Assembly: GCA_019391515.1 (NCBI GenBank)
Contig: JAHXQP010000009.1
Span: 164,620 to 228,619, forward strand
Origin: Clostridiaceae bacterium
GTDB taxonomy: Bacteria > Bacillota > Clostridia > Tissierellales > Sporanaerobacteraceae
Reading direction: 5' to 3'
Length of the DNA: 64,000 nucleotides
This document shows, piece by piece, positions 36,852 through 47,986 of the stretch. Position 1 is the first letter of the stretch. The number at the start of each line of letters is the position of its first letter. The notes beneath the pieces were generated by a model. It did not search any database, had not been told where the DNA came from, and saw only the letters and a list, made by a program, of their open reading frames with translations. A program made the position numbers and the translations under genes.

Positions 36852-37905
36852 ATTTACTATTATATCTATACTTGTGGGTCTCTTAGTAGGAGCTTTTATA
36901 TTATTAGCAGTGGGATTTAACCCATTAGAAGCTTATACAATAATGATTAGAGGAATTTTCGGGAAACCTAAATATATTTCCTGGACAATAATAAGATCTA
37001 CACCTTTAATATTGACGGGTATATCTGTAGCCTTTGCTTTTAGAACTGGACTATTTAACATTGGAGCAGAAGGGCAATTTATAATAGGTGCATTGGTAGC
37101 GACTTTAGTAGGATATTTCTGGAATCTACCACCAGTTATTCATGCAATTGTAGCAATATTAATGGCTTGTTTAGCAGCGGCTATCTGGGCAGGCTTAGCT
37201 GGATTTTTGAAAGCTAAATTTGGTGTAAATGAAGTTATTACTACTATAATGCTTAATTGGATAGCCTTATATTTAAGCAATGCTATTGTATTTTGGGATA
37301 AGTTCAAAAGACCTAATAGCGAAGCTTCTCAAAAGATATTGGAAACTGCCAGTATAAGACTTCCAAAGGGAATAAATTTTTTAGGAGACTTTTTTCGTGC
37401 ACCAGTTAATTGGGGATTTATAATTGCAATTCTTGTGGCTATATTAATTAGACATATATTGAAAAACACTACCTTAGGATATCAACTAAGAGCGGTAGGT
37501 TTTAATAGTGATGCAGCGGAATATGGAGGAATAGATGTTAAAAAGAATATAGTTATATCTATGGCTATTGCAGGTGCATTATCTGGTCTTGCAGGTGCCG
37601 TTCACGTGCTAGGTGTTACTGAGGAAGTATCTGTTTTGGCGGCTATGGAAGGTAATGGTTTTGATGGTATAGCAGTTTCTCTAATAGCTGCAAATAGCTC
37701 AATAGGTTGTATTTTTGCAGGTCTTCTATTTGGAGGTTTAAAATATGGAGGATATAAAATACAGCCTGCTATGGGAGCGCCATCTGAAATTATTAGTATA
37801 GTAATAGGTATAATTGTATTTTTCATATCTATGCCTAAACTTATAGAGATGTTAACAACTTTAAGAGCGAGGAGAAAGAGAGGTGGAGAGATTGAGTCTA
37901 AATGA
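36829..37905 (+). CDS. Nucleoside-type ABC permease 1 (YufP/NupP-like)
   Basis: A 358-residue permease of the BPD_transp_2 family with about ten helices. Motifs: GFNPLEAYTIMIRGIFG, STPLILTGISVAFAFRTGLFNIGAEGQF..., KAKFGVNEVITTIMLNWIAL and LGYQLRAVGFNSDAAEYGGI. The last resembles the EAA-like coupling region. Begins with tandem ATG codons after GGAGGAGGTGTAG inside the ATPase gene. It pairs with the next permease to form the heterodimeric channel. Confidence 0.93.
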   Translation: MMKRNRLKFTIISILVGLLVGAFILLAVGFNPLEAYTIMIRGIFGKPKYISWTIIRSTPLILTGISVAFAFRTGLFNIGAEGQFIIGALVATLVGYFWNLPPVIHAIVAILMACLAAAIWAGLAGFLKAKFGVNEVITTIMLNWIALYLSNAIVFWDKFKRPNSEASQKILETASIRLPKGINFLGDFFRAPVNWGFIIAILVAILIRHILKNTTLGYQLRAVGFNSDAAEYGGIDVKKNIVISMAIAGALSGLAGAVHVLGVTEEVSVLAAMEGNGFDGIAVSLIAANSSIGCIFAGLLFGGLKYGGYKIQPAMGAPSEIISIVIGIIVFFISMPKLIEMLTTLRARRKRGGEIESK

Positions 37906-38827
37906 TTTAGGACTAATCATAGGAATAAGTTTGATGTATGCTGCACCTCTTATGTATACGGCCTTGGGAGGAGTAATGTCTGAAAACTCTGGAGTAGTAA
38001 ATATAGGTCTTGAAGGTATGATGACTATAGGTGCTTTTGTAGGAACTACTGTAGCTTATTTTTCAGGTAGTCCTTGGTTAGGATTTCTAATGGGAGGACT
38101 AGCTGGTGGAGTATTAGCACTTTTACATGCTATAGCTTGTGTTTCTTTTGCAGCAGATCAAGTGGTTTCAGGTATTGCAATAAACTTTTTAGGACCAGGA
38201 CTAGCATTATTTTTAAGCAGGGTATTTTTTGATGGTGCAACTATGACTGCTCCAATCCCATTACAAAACAAAATACCTAGACCAATGAACAATTTATTTA
38301 CAAAAGGTTCTTTTTTAGACTTAGTTTTAAATCAATATGCAACAGTTTATCTTGCATTTTTATTAGTGTTTATAGTATGGTTCTTATTATATAAAACTAA
38401 AATAGGGCTTAGAATAAGAGCGGTGGGAGAACATCCAAAAGCTGCGGATACACTAGGGATTAATGTGTTCAGAGTTAAATATTTGGCAGTAATACTTTCA
38501 GGAGTATTTGCAGGACTTGGCGGAGCTTCAATGAGTATAGCTGTAGTTTCTAATTTTAGAGCAACCCTTATATCTGGGCAAGGATTTATAGCTTTAGCAG
38601 CTATGATATTTGGTAAATGGACTCCACAGGGATCTATGTGGGCATGCCTATTGTTTGGGGCTGCACAGGGGATAGTAGTTTATTTAGGTGGAACAGATAT
38701 AAAAGTTTCATCTCAGATATTAGAAATGATCCCATATGTTCTTACACTAATAATTCTTATGAGTTTTGTTGGTAAAGCAACAGGACCAGCAGCAAATGGA
38801 GTTCCTTATGAAAAAAATGAAGCATAA
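37883..38827 (+). CDS. Nucleoside-type ABC permease 2 (YufQ/NupQ-like)
   Basis: A 314-residue permease with about nine helices: LMYAAPLMYTALGGVMSENSGVVNIGLEGM..., FAADQVVSGIAINFLGPGLA, KIGLRIRAVGEHPKAADTLG and GGASMSIAVVSNFRATLISG. It overlaps the upstream permease by 23 bases. I accept GTG 37883 with AGGAGA eight bases upstream; a TTG at 37892 is the alternative. Last gene of the importer operon, followed by a strong terminator. Confidence 0.92.
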   Translation: MERLSLNDLGLIIGISLMYAAPLMYTALGGVMSENSGVVNIGLEGMMTIGAFVGTTVAYFSGSPWLGFLMGGLAGGVLALLHAIACVSFAADQVVSGIAINFLGPGLALFLSRVFFDGATMTAPIPLQNKIPRPMNNLFTKGSFLDLVLNQYATVYLAFLLVFIVWFLLYKTKIGLRIRAVGEHPKAADTLGINVFRVKYLAVILSGVFAGLGGASMSIAVVSNFRATLISGQGFIALAAMIFGKWTPQGSMWACLLFGAAQGIVVYLGGTDIKVSSQILEMIPYVLTLIILMSFVGKATGPAANGVPYEKNEA

Positions 38828-38831
38828 TAGA

Positions 38832-38866
38832 TAAAAATCTCTTAGTCTTAGATTAAGAGATTTTTA
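38832..38866 (+). terminator. Terminator of the nucleoside importer operon
   Basis: TAAAAATCTCTTA, an 8-base loop, TTAAGAGATTTTTA. The T run is inside the right arm. Confidence 0.85.
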
Positions 38867-38911
38867 TCTATGCAAAAAGTATAAATTTTATATGTCGAAA
38901 AATAAATAGTT

Positions 38912-38940
38912 TTGTACTTTATATGAGTATCTGGTATAAT
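38912..38940 (+). promoter_or_regulatory. Promoter of rpoN
   Basis: TTGTAC, 17 bases, TATAAT, with TGG before the -10 (extended -10), 48 bases upstream of the start. Confidence 0.7.
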
Positions 38941-38987
38941 ATGAACTGTAGATAAATAATTTAGAAGTAAGGATGGAGTGAGCTTTT

Positions 38988-40373
38988 ATGAGATTAGGTT
39001 ATGACTTAACCCTTGAGCAAGCTCAAAAGTTGGTAATGACACCTGAATTGAGACAAGCAATTCAGTTACTTCAATTTACTAGTCAAGAACTAAATCAATA
39101 TTTAGAAAATGAAATGGAAATAAATCCATTGCTAGAAGTAAAAAATAATTCTAAAGAGCATGAAAATATAGATGAAATAGAGTCTAAAAATGAAGAGATT
39201 GATTGGGAGGAATTTTTAGGAAACTATGATGATATGAGCTATACTATTTCATCGCCAAGAGATAAAAATGAAAAAGAAGTTGCTTATGATAACTTTGTTA
39301 CCCATTCATCATCTTTAAAAGAATATTTATTGCTTCAATTAAATTTAAATATTTGCAATAAAACTGATAGATTAATTGGAAAAATCATTATTGAGAGTAT
39401 TGATGAAAATGGCTATTTAGTTACATCTATTGATAGTTTAGCTGAAGATTTACATGTTTCTTTAGAAAGAGTGGAAAAGGTTTTACTACAGATACAAACC
39501 TTCGATCCCGTTGGAGTAGGTGCAAGAGATTTAAAAGAATGTTTAATAATTCAGCTTAAAGATAGAAAAATTGATGATGAAAATGTATACAGGATTGTTA
39601 AATATTATTTGGAAGATGTGGCAAATAACAGGCTTCTTAAGATGTCTAAAGAACTAGGTATAGAACTAAAAAAAGTCCAAGATATTTGTGACTATATTAA
39701 AACATTAGAACCTAAACCTGGAAGGTGTTTTTCAGGTGATTTTGAAGAGGTAAAGTATATTACTCCAGATATTACATTAAGATATTTAGATGGAGAATAT
39801 ATTATTATACTAAATGATATCACGGCTCCAAGGCTAAATATTAATAGATTTTATAGGGAGCTTATGTCTAAATCAGATGATCCAAATATAATTGAATTTC
39901 TAACTGATAAATTAAATTCAGCTATGTGGGTTATAAAAAGTATAGAACAACGAAGAATGACTATATATAATGTAGTTGAGTCTATATTAAAATTTCAAAG
40001 AGATTTTTTTGAAAGAGGGGAAAAAGCTTTAAAACCATTGACATTGAAAGATGTAGCAGACGATATAGGGGTCCATGAATCTACTGTAAGTAGAGCAACT
40101 AATGGAAAGTATATACAGACTCCTAGAGGACTTTTTGAACTTAAGTATTTTTTTACAAGCGGAGTAACCAGTGGAAAAGGGGACTTATCGGCTACTAGTA
40201 TTAAAGCTATGGTCAGAGATTTAATAGAGAAAGAAGACCCTAAAAAACCTTTAAGTGATCAAAAGATATCAAATATTTTAAAAGGAAAAAGCATATCAAT
40301 TTCAAGGAGAACTGTGGCCAAATATAGAGATGAAATGGATATACCTTCATCATCAATAAGAAGAAGATATTGA
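38988..40373 (+). CDS. rpoN: RNA polymerase sigma-54 factor
   Basis: A 461-residue sigma factor with all three regions: the N-terminal activator-interacting region rich in Gln and Leu (LTLEQAQKLVMTPELRQAIQ and LLQFTSQELNQYLENEMEIN), an acidic linker (about 55-90), the core-binding domain, and a C-terminal DNA-binding domain. The latter contains a helix-turn-helix (DDIGVHESTVSRATNGKYIQ) and an RpoN box ISRRTVAKYRDEM. It directs transcription from -24/-12 promoters with an enhancer-binding activator. No such activator is in the window. Monocistronic. Confidence 0.96.
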   Translation: MRLGYDLTLEQAQKLVMTPELRQAIQLLQFTSQELNQYLENEMEINPLLEVKNNSKEHENIDEIESKNEEIDWEEFLGNYDDMSYTISSPRDKNEKEVAYDNFVTHSSSLKEYLLLQLNLNICNKTDRLIGKIIIESIDENGYLVTSIDSLAEDLHVSLERVEKVLLQIQTFDPVGVGARDLKECLIIQLKDRKIDDENVYRIVKYYLEDVANNRLLKMSKELGIELKKVQDICDYIKTLEPKPGRCFSGDFEEVKYITPDITLRYLDGEYIIILNDITAPRLNINRFYRELMSKSDDPNIIEFLTDKLNSAMWVIKSIEQRRMTIYNVVESILKFQRDFFERGEKALKPLTLKDVADDIGVHESTVSRATNGKYIQTPRGLFELKYFFTSGVTSGKGDLSATSIKAMVRDLIEKEDPKKPLSDQKISNILKGKSISISRRTVAKYRDEMDIPSSSIRRRY

Positions 40374-40409
40374 AGCTTCTATTCGAAAAATGAATAGAAG
40401 CTTTTTATT
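40373..40409 (+). terminator. Terminator of rpoN
   Basis: AAGCTTCTATTC-gaaaaat-GAATAGAAGCTT followed by TTTATTTT, beginning at the last base of the stop codon. Confidence 0.9.
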
Positions 40410-40414
40410 TTGAC

Positions 40415-40443
40415 TTGAAAAAAAACAAATTTTATTCTATAAT
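40415..40443 (+). promoter_or_regulatory. Promoter of the cggR-glycolysis operon
   Basis: TTGAAA, exactly 17 bases, TATAAT: a near-consensus housekeeping promoter 170 bases before cggR, upstream of the candidate CggR operator. Confidence 0.8.
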
Positions 40444-40497
40444 AGAATTGTACTAGGAAAATATATGATTTTAAAGAAAATATTTTTTTAAGCCTAG

Positions 40498-40533
40498 TGG
40501 GACAAAAAGGATGCGCAGGGACATTATTTGACC
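40498..40533 (+). promoter_or_regulatory. Candidate CggR operator
   Basis: TGGGAC-AAAAAG-GATG followed by AGGGAC-ATTATT-TGAC. The B. subtilis CggR operator is two direct repeats of CGGGAC-N6-TGTC. Here both half sites are kept with the same N6 spacing; the repeats are 19 rather than 20 bases apart. It lies about 55 bases downstream of the -10 box, where bound CggR would act as a roadblock. Confidence 0.65.
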
Positions 40534-40615
40534 ATCTAGAATTATATAAAGTATTTATGTACATAATATCATATGATAGAAATATTTGGCTTTCTAATTT
40601 TAAGAGGTGTTTTTA

Positions 40616-41641
40616 TTGGAAAAAATGATTGAACTGGAAAAAAAAATAGCACCAGAAGTAATTGATATCTTAGAGAATAGGTATGATATTTTAAGGAACA
40701 TATATTATAATCAACCTATTGGAAGAAGATCTTTAGCTAATCAGTTAGGCATGGGAGAAAGAGCTGTTAGAACAGAAGTAAATATTTTAAAAAATCAAGG
40801 TCTATTAAATATTGAATCGATGGGTATGTATGTAACTAATGAAGGGAAGAATCTTTTAGAAGATATAAAAGACTTAATTCATATGATAAAAGGATTGACT
40901 GAATTAGAAAGTGCATTGGAAAACAAATTAAATATTAAAAAAGTTCTAGTTGTTCCTGGAAATTCTGATGAAAGTGAATTAGTTTTGAAAGACATGGGTA
41001 GAACTGCTGCTAGATTTTTAAAAAAAATAATTAAAAAAAGTAATATGATAGGAATAACTGGAGGAACTACAATGGCTCAAGTCGCTGAAGAAATGCCAAA
41101 AGGAAAAGTAGCCAATGATATTTTAGTACTTCCTGCTAGAGGAGGATTAGGTAAAGATGTAGAAACTCAAGCTAATAGTATAGCTGCTAATTTAGCTAAA
41201 AAATTAGATGGAAATTATAGACTTCTACATGTACCAGATAATATTGAACAGGAAGCTATAAATGCTCTTTTAAAAGTTTCTGAAGTTAAGGAATTTGTGG
41301 ATATAATAAAAAAGCTAGATATACTTGTCTTTGGAATAGGAAGAGCAGATGTAATGGCAGAAAGGAGAAAACTATCCGAAGAAAATATTGAAGAATTAAT
41401 AGCTAGAGGCGCAGTAGCTGAAGCTTTTGGTCATTATTTTGATACAAATGGCAATAGAGTATGGGAATCTATAACAGTAGGATTATCTCTTGTAGACTTT
41501 AAAAAGGTAAATAATGTAATTGGAGTTGCAGGAGGAGAAAAAAAAGCAGAAGCAATAATTTCTATATCTAGCATTAGAGAAGATATGATATTAGTAACAG
41601 ATGAAGGAGCAGCTAGAAGGATTTTAACATTAGTTAATTAA
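40616..41641 (+). CDS. cggR: Central glycolytic genes regulator (SorC family)
   Basis: A 341-residue repressor. N-terminal winged helix (NQPIGRRSLANQLGMGERAV and EVNILKNQGLLNIESMGMYV) and a C-terminal sugar-phosphate-binding domain of the SorC/DeoR fold (GITGGTTMAQVAEEMP, VLPARGGLGKDVETQANSIA, VFGIGRADVMAERR). In B. subtilis, fructose 1,6-bisphosphate relieves CggR repression of gapA-pgk-tpi-pgm-eno, the gene set found here. The ORF track starts at GTG 40607, inside the ribosome binding site; TTG 40616 after AAGAGGTGTTTTTA is preferred and gives the family length. Confidence 0.93.
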   Translation: MEKMIELEKKIAPEVIDILENRYDILRNIYYNQPIGRRSLANQLGMGERAVRTEVNILKNQGLLNIESMGMYVTNEGKNLLEDIKDLIHMIKGLTELESALENKLNIKKVLVVPGNSDESELVLKDMGRTAARFLKKIIKKSNMIGITGGTTMAQVAEEMPKGKVANDILVLPARGGLGKDVETQANSIAANLAKKLDGNYRLLHVPDNIEQEAINALLKVSEVKEFVDIIKKLDILVFGIGRADVMAERRKLSEENIEELIARGAVAEAFGHYFDTNGNRVWESITVGLSLVDFKKVNNVIGVAGGEKKAEAIISISSIREDMILVTDEGAARRILTLVN

Positions 41642-41689
41642 GCTACATTTGTAGCTAAAAATAAATATTAGTTTTAAGGAGGAGTATAT

Positions 41690-42694
41690 ATGACTTTAAA
41701 AGTAGGTATAAATGGATTTGGGAGAATAGGAAGAGATGTTTTAAGAATTTATATGGAGGACAATATTAAAGACTTTGATGTAGTAGCAGTTAATGCATCA
41801 GGTGATATTGACACATTAGCACATTTATTCAAATATGATTCACTATATGGTAAGTTTAACGGAACTATTGAAACAACAGAAGATTCATTTATTATAAATG
41901 GCAAAGAAATCAAAAGAACTGATAATAGAAATCCAGAAGAAATACCTTGGAAAGAATTGGGAGTAGATTTAGTAATTGATTCAACAGGGGCATTTAGGGA
42001 TAGAGAGGGAGCTTCCAAACATATTAAAGCAGGAGCAAAGAAAGTAGTAATTACTGCACCAGCTAAAGAGGAAGATGTTACTATAGTTATGGGAGTTAAT
42101 GAAAAAGATTATGATCCAGAAAAACATCATATAATTTCAAATGCTTCTTGTACAACAAATTGTCTTGCGCCAGTTGCAAAAGTAATAGTAGATAAATTTG
42201 GAGTTAAGAAAGGCCTTATGACTACAGTTCACTCTTATACAGGAGATCAAAGATTATTAGATAAGAGACATAAAGACTTAAGAAGAGCTAGGGCAGCAGC
42301 AGAATCAATTGTACCTACAACAACAGGAGCTGCTAAAGCAGTTGCACTAGTAATACCAGAACTTAAAGGAAAGTTAAATGGTTTTGCAATGAGGGTTCCA
42401 ACTCCAACAGTATCTATTGTAGATGTTGTATTTGAAGTTGAAAAACCAACAACTGCAGAAGAAGTGAATAAAGCGTTAAGAGAAGCTAGCGAAGGAGATA
42501 TGAAAGGAATTCTTGGATTCTCAGATGAACCATTAGTTTCAATTGACTACAAAGGAGATGAACATTCCTCAATAGTAGACGGATTGTCTACAATGGTTAT
42601 TGATAATATGGTAAAAGTAGTTTCTTGGTATGATAACGAATGGGGATATTCTTACAGAGTAGTTGACTTAGTAAGCTATATTGCAAATAAGTAA
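41690..42694 (+). CDS. gap: Glyceraldehyde-3-phosphate dehydrogenase
   Basis: A 334-residue enzyme that oxidises glyceraldehyde 3-phosphate to 1,3-bisphosphoglycerate. N-terminal [15 protein letters not shown], catalytic Cys154 in [23 protein letters not shown] with the catalytic His, phosphate-site residues [18 protein letters not shown], and [13 protein letters not shown]. After the second beta strand it reads VAVNASGD where strictly NAD-dependent enzymes have an Asp (VAVNDLTD): Ala36 replaces the residue that holds the adenosine ribose hydroxyls. That suggests that NADP(H) may be accepted. ATG follows AAGGAGGAGTATAT. A hairpin with a short T run separates it from pgk. Confidence 0.96.
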   Translation: MTLKVGINGFGRIGRDVLRIYMEDNIKDFDVVAVNASGDIDTLAHLFKYDSLYGKFNGTIETTEDSFIINGKEIKRTDNRNPEEIPWKELGVDLVIDSTGAFRDREGASKHIKAGAKKVVITAPAKEEDVTIVMGVNEKDYDPEKHHIISNASCTTNCLAPVAKVIVDKFGVKKGLMTTVHSYTGDQRLLDKRHKDLRRARAAAESIVPTTTGAAKAVALVIPELKGKLNGFAMRVPTPTVSIVDVVFEVEKPTTAEEVNKALREASEGDMKGILGFSDEPLVSIDYKGDEHSSIVDGLSTMVIDNMVKVVSWYDNEWGYSYRVVDLVSYIANK

Positions 42695-42700
42695 CATATT

Positions 42701-42732
42701 AGACCGGTCTTGAATCTCAAGACCGGCTTTTA
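42701..42732 (+). terminator. Intercistronic hairpin between gap and pgk
   Basis: ACCGGTCTTGA-atc-TCAAGACCGG followed by CTTTTACC. The moderate T run suggests partial termination or stabilisation of the gap message, a known way to raise Gap over the other enzymes. Confidence 0.65.
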
Positions 42733-42761
42733 CCAACTATATTATTAAGAGGTGATAGAAT

Positions 42762-43955
42762 ATGTTAAATAAAAAGACTGTAGAAGATTTAAAAGTAGAA
42801 GGCAAAAGAGTATTAGTTAGATGTGACTTTAATGTTCCTATGGATGATAATAGCAAAATAACTGATGATACAAGAATTGTAAGCGCTCTTCCTACTATAA
42901 ATTATTTAATTGAAAATGGTGGAAAGGTAATACTTATGTCCCATCTAGGCAGACCAAAAGGAGAAGCAGACCCTAAATATAGTTTAGAACCAGTAGCAAA
43001 TAGATTGTCAGAGCTTTTAAATAAAGCAGTGATTTTTGCTAAAGATGATAAAGTTATTAGCGAAGATGTAAAAGAAATAGTAAATAATATGAATAATGGA
43101 GATGTAGTTTTATTAGAAAATACTAGATTTAGAAATGAAGAGAAGAAAAATGATGAAGCATTTGCTAAAGAATTAGCGTCTCTTGGCGATTTATTTGTAA
43201 ACGATGCTTTTGGGACTTCCCATAGATCTCATGCTTCAAATGTTGGAGTTTCAAGCTTTTTACCTTCAGCTGTAGGTTTTTTAGTAAAAAAAGAAATAGA
43301 AGTAATGGGGAAGGCTTTAGAAAATCCAGAAAGATCTTTTGTTGCTATACTTGGAGGAGCAAAGGTTTCAGATAAAATAGGAGTTATTGAAAATTTACTT
43401 GAAAAAGTTGATACTATACTTATAGGCGGAGGAATGGCTTATACATTCTTAAAAGCAAAAGGATATGGTATAGGGACTTCTTTACTTGAAGAAGATAAGC
43501 TAGATTTAGCGGGCGATTTACTTAAAAAAGCGGATGAAAAAGATGTAAGAATTTTACTTCCAGTAGATGTAGTAGTAGCAAAAGAATTTAAAAATGATAC
43601 TGAATTTAAGACTGTAAAAATAGACAGTATTCCAGACGATATGATGGGTTTAGATATAGGAACAGGAACAGTAAAGCTATTTAGCCAAGTAATAAAAGAT
43701 GCTAAAACAGTTGTATGGAATGGACCGATGGGCGTATTTGAAATGGAAAACTTCAAAATTGGGACAGAAGCTATTGCAAAAGCTATGGCAGAAACTAAAG
43801 CTATAACTATAATCGGCGGAGGAGATAGTGCTTCAGCAGTTGAAAAGGCTGGATTTAAAGATAAGATGACTCATATTTCAACAGGTGGAGGAGCTTCTTT
43901 AGAATTCTTGGAAGGAAAAGAATTACCAGGTATTGCTGCTATAAGTGAAAAATAA
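42762..43955 (+). CDS. pgk: Phosphoglycerate kinase
   Basis: A 397-residue monomeric kinase that makes ATP from 1,3-bisphosphoglycerate. Motifs: [96 protein letters not shown] and the C-terminal [13 protein letters not shown] / [21 protein letters not shown] after AAGAGGTGATAGAAT. It lies 14 bases before tpiA. Confidence 0.97.
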   Translation: MLNKKTVEDLKVEGKRVLVRCDFNVPMDDNSKITDDTRIVSALPTINYLIENGGKVILMSHLGRPKGEADPKYSLEPVANRLSELLNKAVIFAKDDKVISEDVKEIVNNMNNGDVVLLENTRFRNEEKKNDEAFAKELASLGDLFVNDAFGTSHRSHASNVGVSSFLPSAVGFLVKKEIEVMGKALENPERSFVAILGGAKVSDKIGVIENLLEKVDTILIGGGMAYTFLKAKGYGIGTSLLEEDKLDLAGDLLKKADEKDVRILLPVDVVVAKEFKNDTEFKTVKIDSIPDDMMGLDIGTGTVKLFSQVIKDAKTVVWNGPMGVFEMENFKIGTEAIAKAMAETKAITIIGGGDSASAVEKAGFKDKMTHISTGGGASLEFLEGKELPGIAAISEK

Positions 43956-43969
43956 GAGGAGGTATTTTC

Positions 43970-44716
43970 ATGCGTACACCAATTATTGCAGGAAATTGGA
44001 AGATGAATAAAACTGTAAAAGAAGCATTAGAACTAGTAAAGGACATAAAAAATCAAGAAAGAAATTCCAATGTAGAAGCAGTTCTATGCGTTCCTTTTAT
44101 AGATTTAATGGAGGTTAAGAAAGAAATAGATGGAACAGATATGAAACTTGGAGCACAAAATATGCATTGGGAAGATAGTGGAGCTTATACAGGTGAAATA
44201 TCTCCATTGATGCTTAAGGAAATAGATATTGATTATGTAATAATAGGTCACTCTGAAAGAAGACAATATTTTAATGAAACTGATGAAACTGTCAATAAAA
44301 AAGCAAAAGCTGCATTAAAATATGGCATAAATCCAATAATATGCGTAGGAGAAACTTTAGAAGAAAGAGAAAGCGGTAGAGAAAAAGAAATAGTTGAAAG
44401 ACAAGTTTTAAAAGCTATAGAAGGAATAGAAGAAAAATTATTAAAAAATATTGTAATTGCCTATGAGCCTATTTGGGCAATAGGAACTGGTAAAACAGCC
44501 TCAAGTAGAGATGCAAATAATATAATAAGTTTTATTAGAGAGATTATTGGGAATAAATATGGTAAAGACATTTCTGAAGAGATAAGAATACAGTATGGAG
44601 GAAGTGTCAAGCCAGCTAATATAAATGAGATAATGAATGAATCTGATATAGATGGAGCATTGGTTGGCGGTGCTAGTTTAAATGCTAAAGACTTTTTAGA
44701 ACTTATTAACTTTTAA
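43970..44716 (+). CDS. tpiA: Triose-phosphate isomerase
   Basis: A 248-residue TIM barrel. Lys in AGNWKMNKT, catalytic His in VIIGHSERRQYF, catalytic Glu in AYEPIWAIGTGKTAS, and the phosphate loop RIQYGGSVKPANINE / DGALVGGASL. ATG after AGAGGAGGTATTTTC. The stop codon overlaps the ATG of a spurious in-frame extension of gpmI, which explains the early start in the ORF track for the next gene. Confidence 0.97.
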   Translation: MRTPIIAGNWKMNKTVKEALELVKDIKNQERNSNVEAVLCVPFIDLMEVKKEIDGTDMKLGAQNMHWEDSGAYTGEISPLMLKEIDIDYVIIGHSERRQYFNETDETVNKKAKAALKYGINPIICVGETLEERESGREKEIVERQVLKAIEGIEEKLLKNIVIAYEPIWAIGTGKTASSRDANNIISFIREIIGNKYGKDISEEIRIQYGGSVKPANINEIMNESDIDGALVGGASLNAKDFLELINF

Positions 44717-44730
44717 TGGAGGCTTTAATT

Positions 44731-47569
<2,839 letters not shown>

Positions 47570-47583
47570 TATTGCACACAATG

Positions 47584-47629
47584 TTCCATAAATAAATAGT
47601 AAGGTTAACCTTACTATTTATTTATGGAA
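47584..47629. repeat. 46-bp perfect palindrome between eno and secG
   Basis: TTCCATAAATAAATAGTAAG plus GTT, followed by the exact complement, centre GTTAAC. There is no T run after it. It probably forms the 3' end structure of the glycolytic mRNA. Confidence 0.85.
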
Positions 47630-47651
47630 ATTGATCTGTCTTCATTTACTA

Positions 47652-47680
47652 TTGATTTTATATAATCCCTATGGTAAAAT
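47652..47680 (+). promoter_or_regulatory. Promoter of secG
   Basis: TTGATT, 17 bases, TAAAAT, with TGG before the -10, 60 bases upstream of the GTG start. Confidence 0.6.
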
Positions 47681-47739
47681 ATTGTTGCTTGCAAAGGATT
47701 TAAGTTATTCTTTCTATATGGAAAACAGGAGGTGGAATA

Positions 47740-47967
47740 GTGAAAATTTTGTTTTCTATCATTATTATTATTTCTAGTTTATTTTTAATAGCTACCATAT
47801 TGTTACAACCTGGAAAATCTCAAGGTCTTGGAACAATAGGTGGCGGTGCTGAGAGTATATGGGGTAAGAATAAAGGCCAAAGCTTTGAAGATACATTAAG
47901 TAGGCTGACTACTATATCAGCTGCTTTATTTATAATATCTGCATTAGTACTGGCGTCTATACAATAA
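47740..47967 (+). CDS. secG: Preprotein translocase subunit SecG
   Basis: A 75-residue membrane protein with two helices (about 4-22 and 54-73) joined by the conserved cytoplasmic loop [20 protein letters not shown] then WGKNKGQ. SecG assists SecYE-SecA export. GTG start at 47740 after AGGAGGTGGAATA. In many Firmicutes secG lies between eno and rnr; here hppA and a cell-wall cluster sit between. Confidence 0.93.
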   Translation: MKILFSIIIIISSLFLIATILLQPGKSQGLGTIGGGAESIWGKNKGQSFEDTLSRLTTISAALFIISALVLASIQ

Positions 47968-47986
47968 AAAGGAGGTAAAAGTAAAT

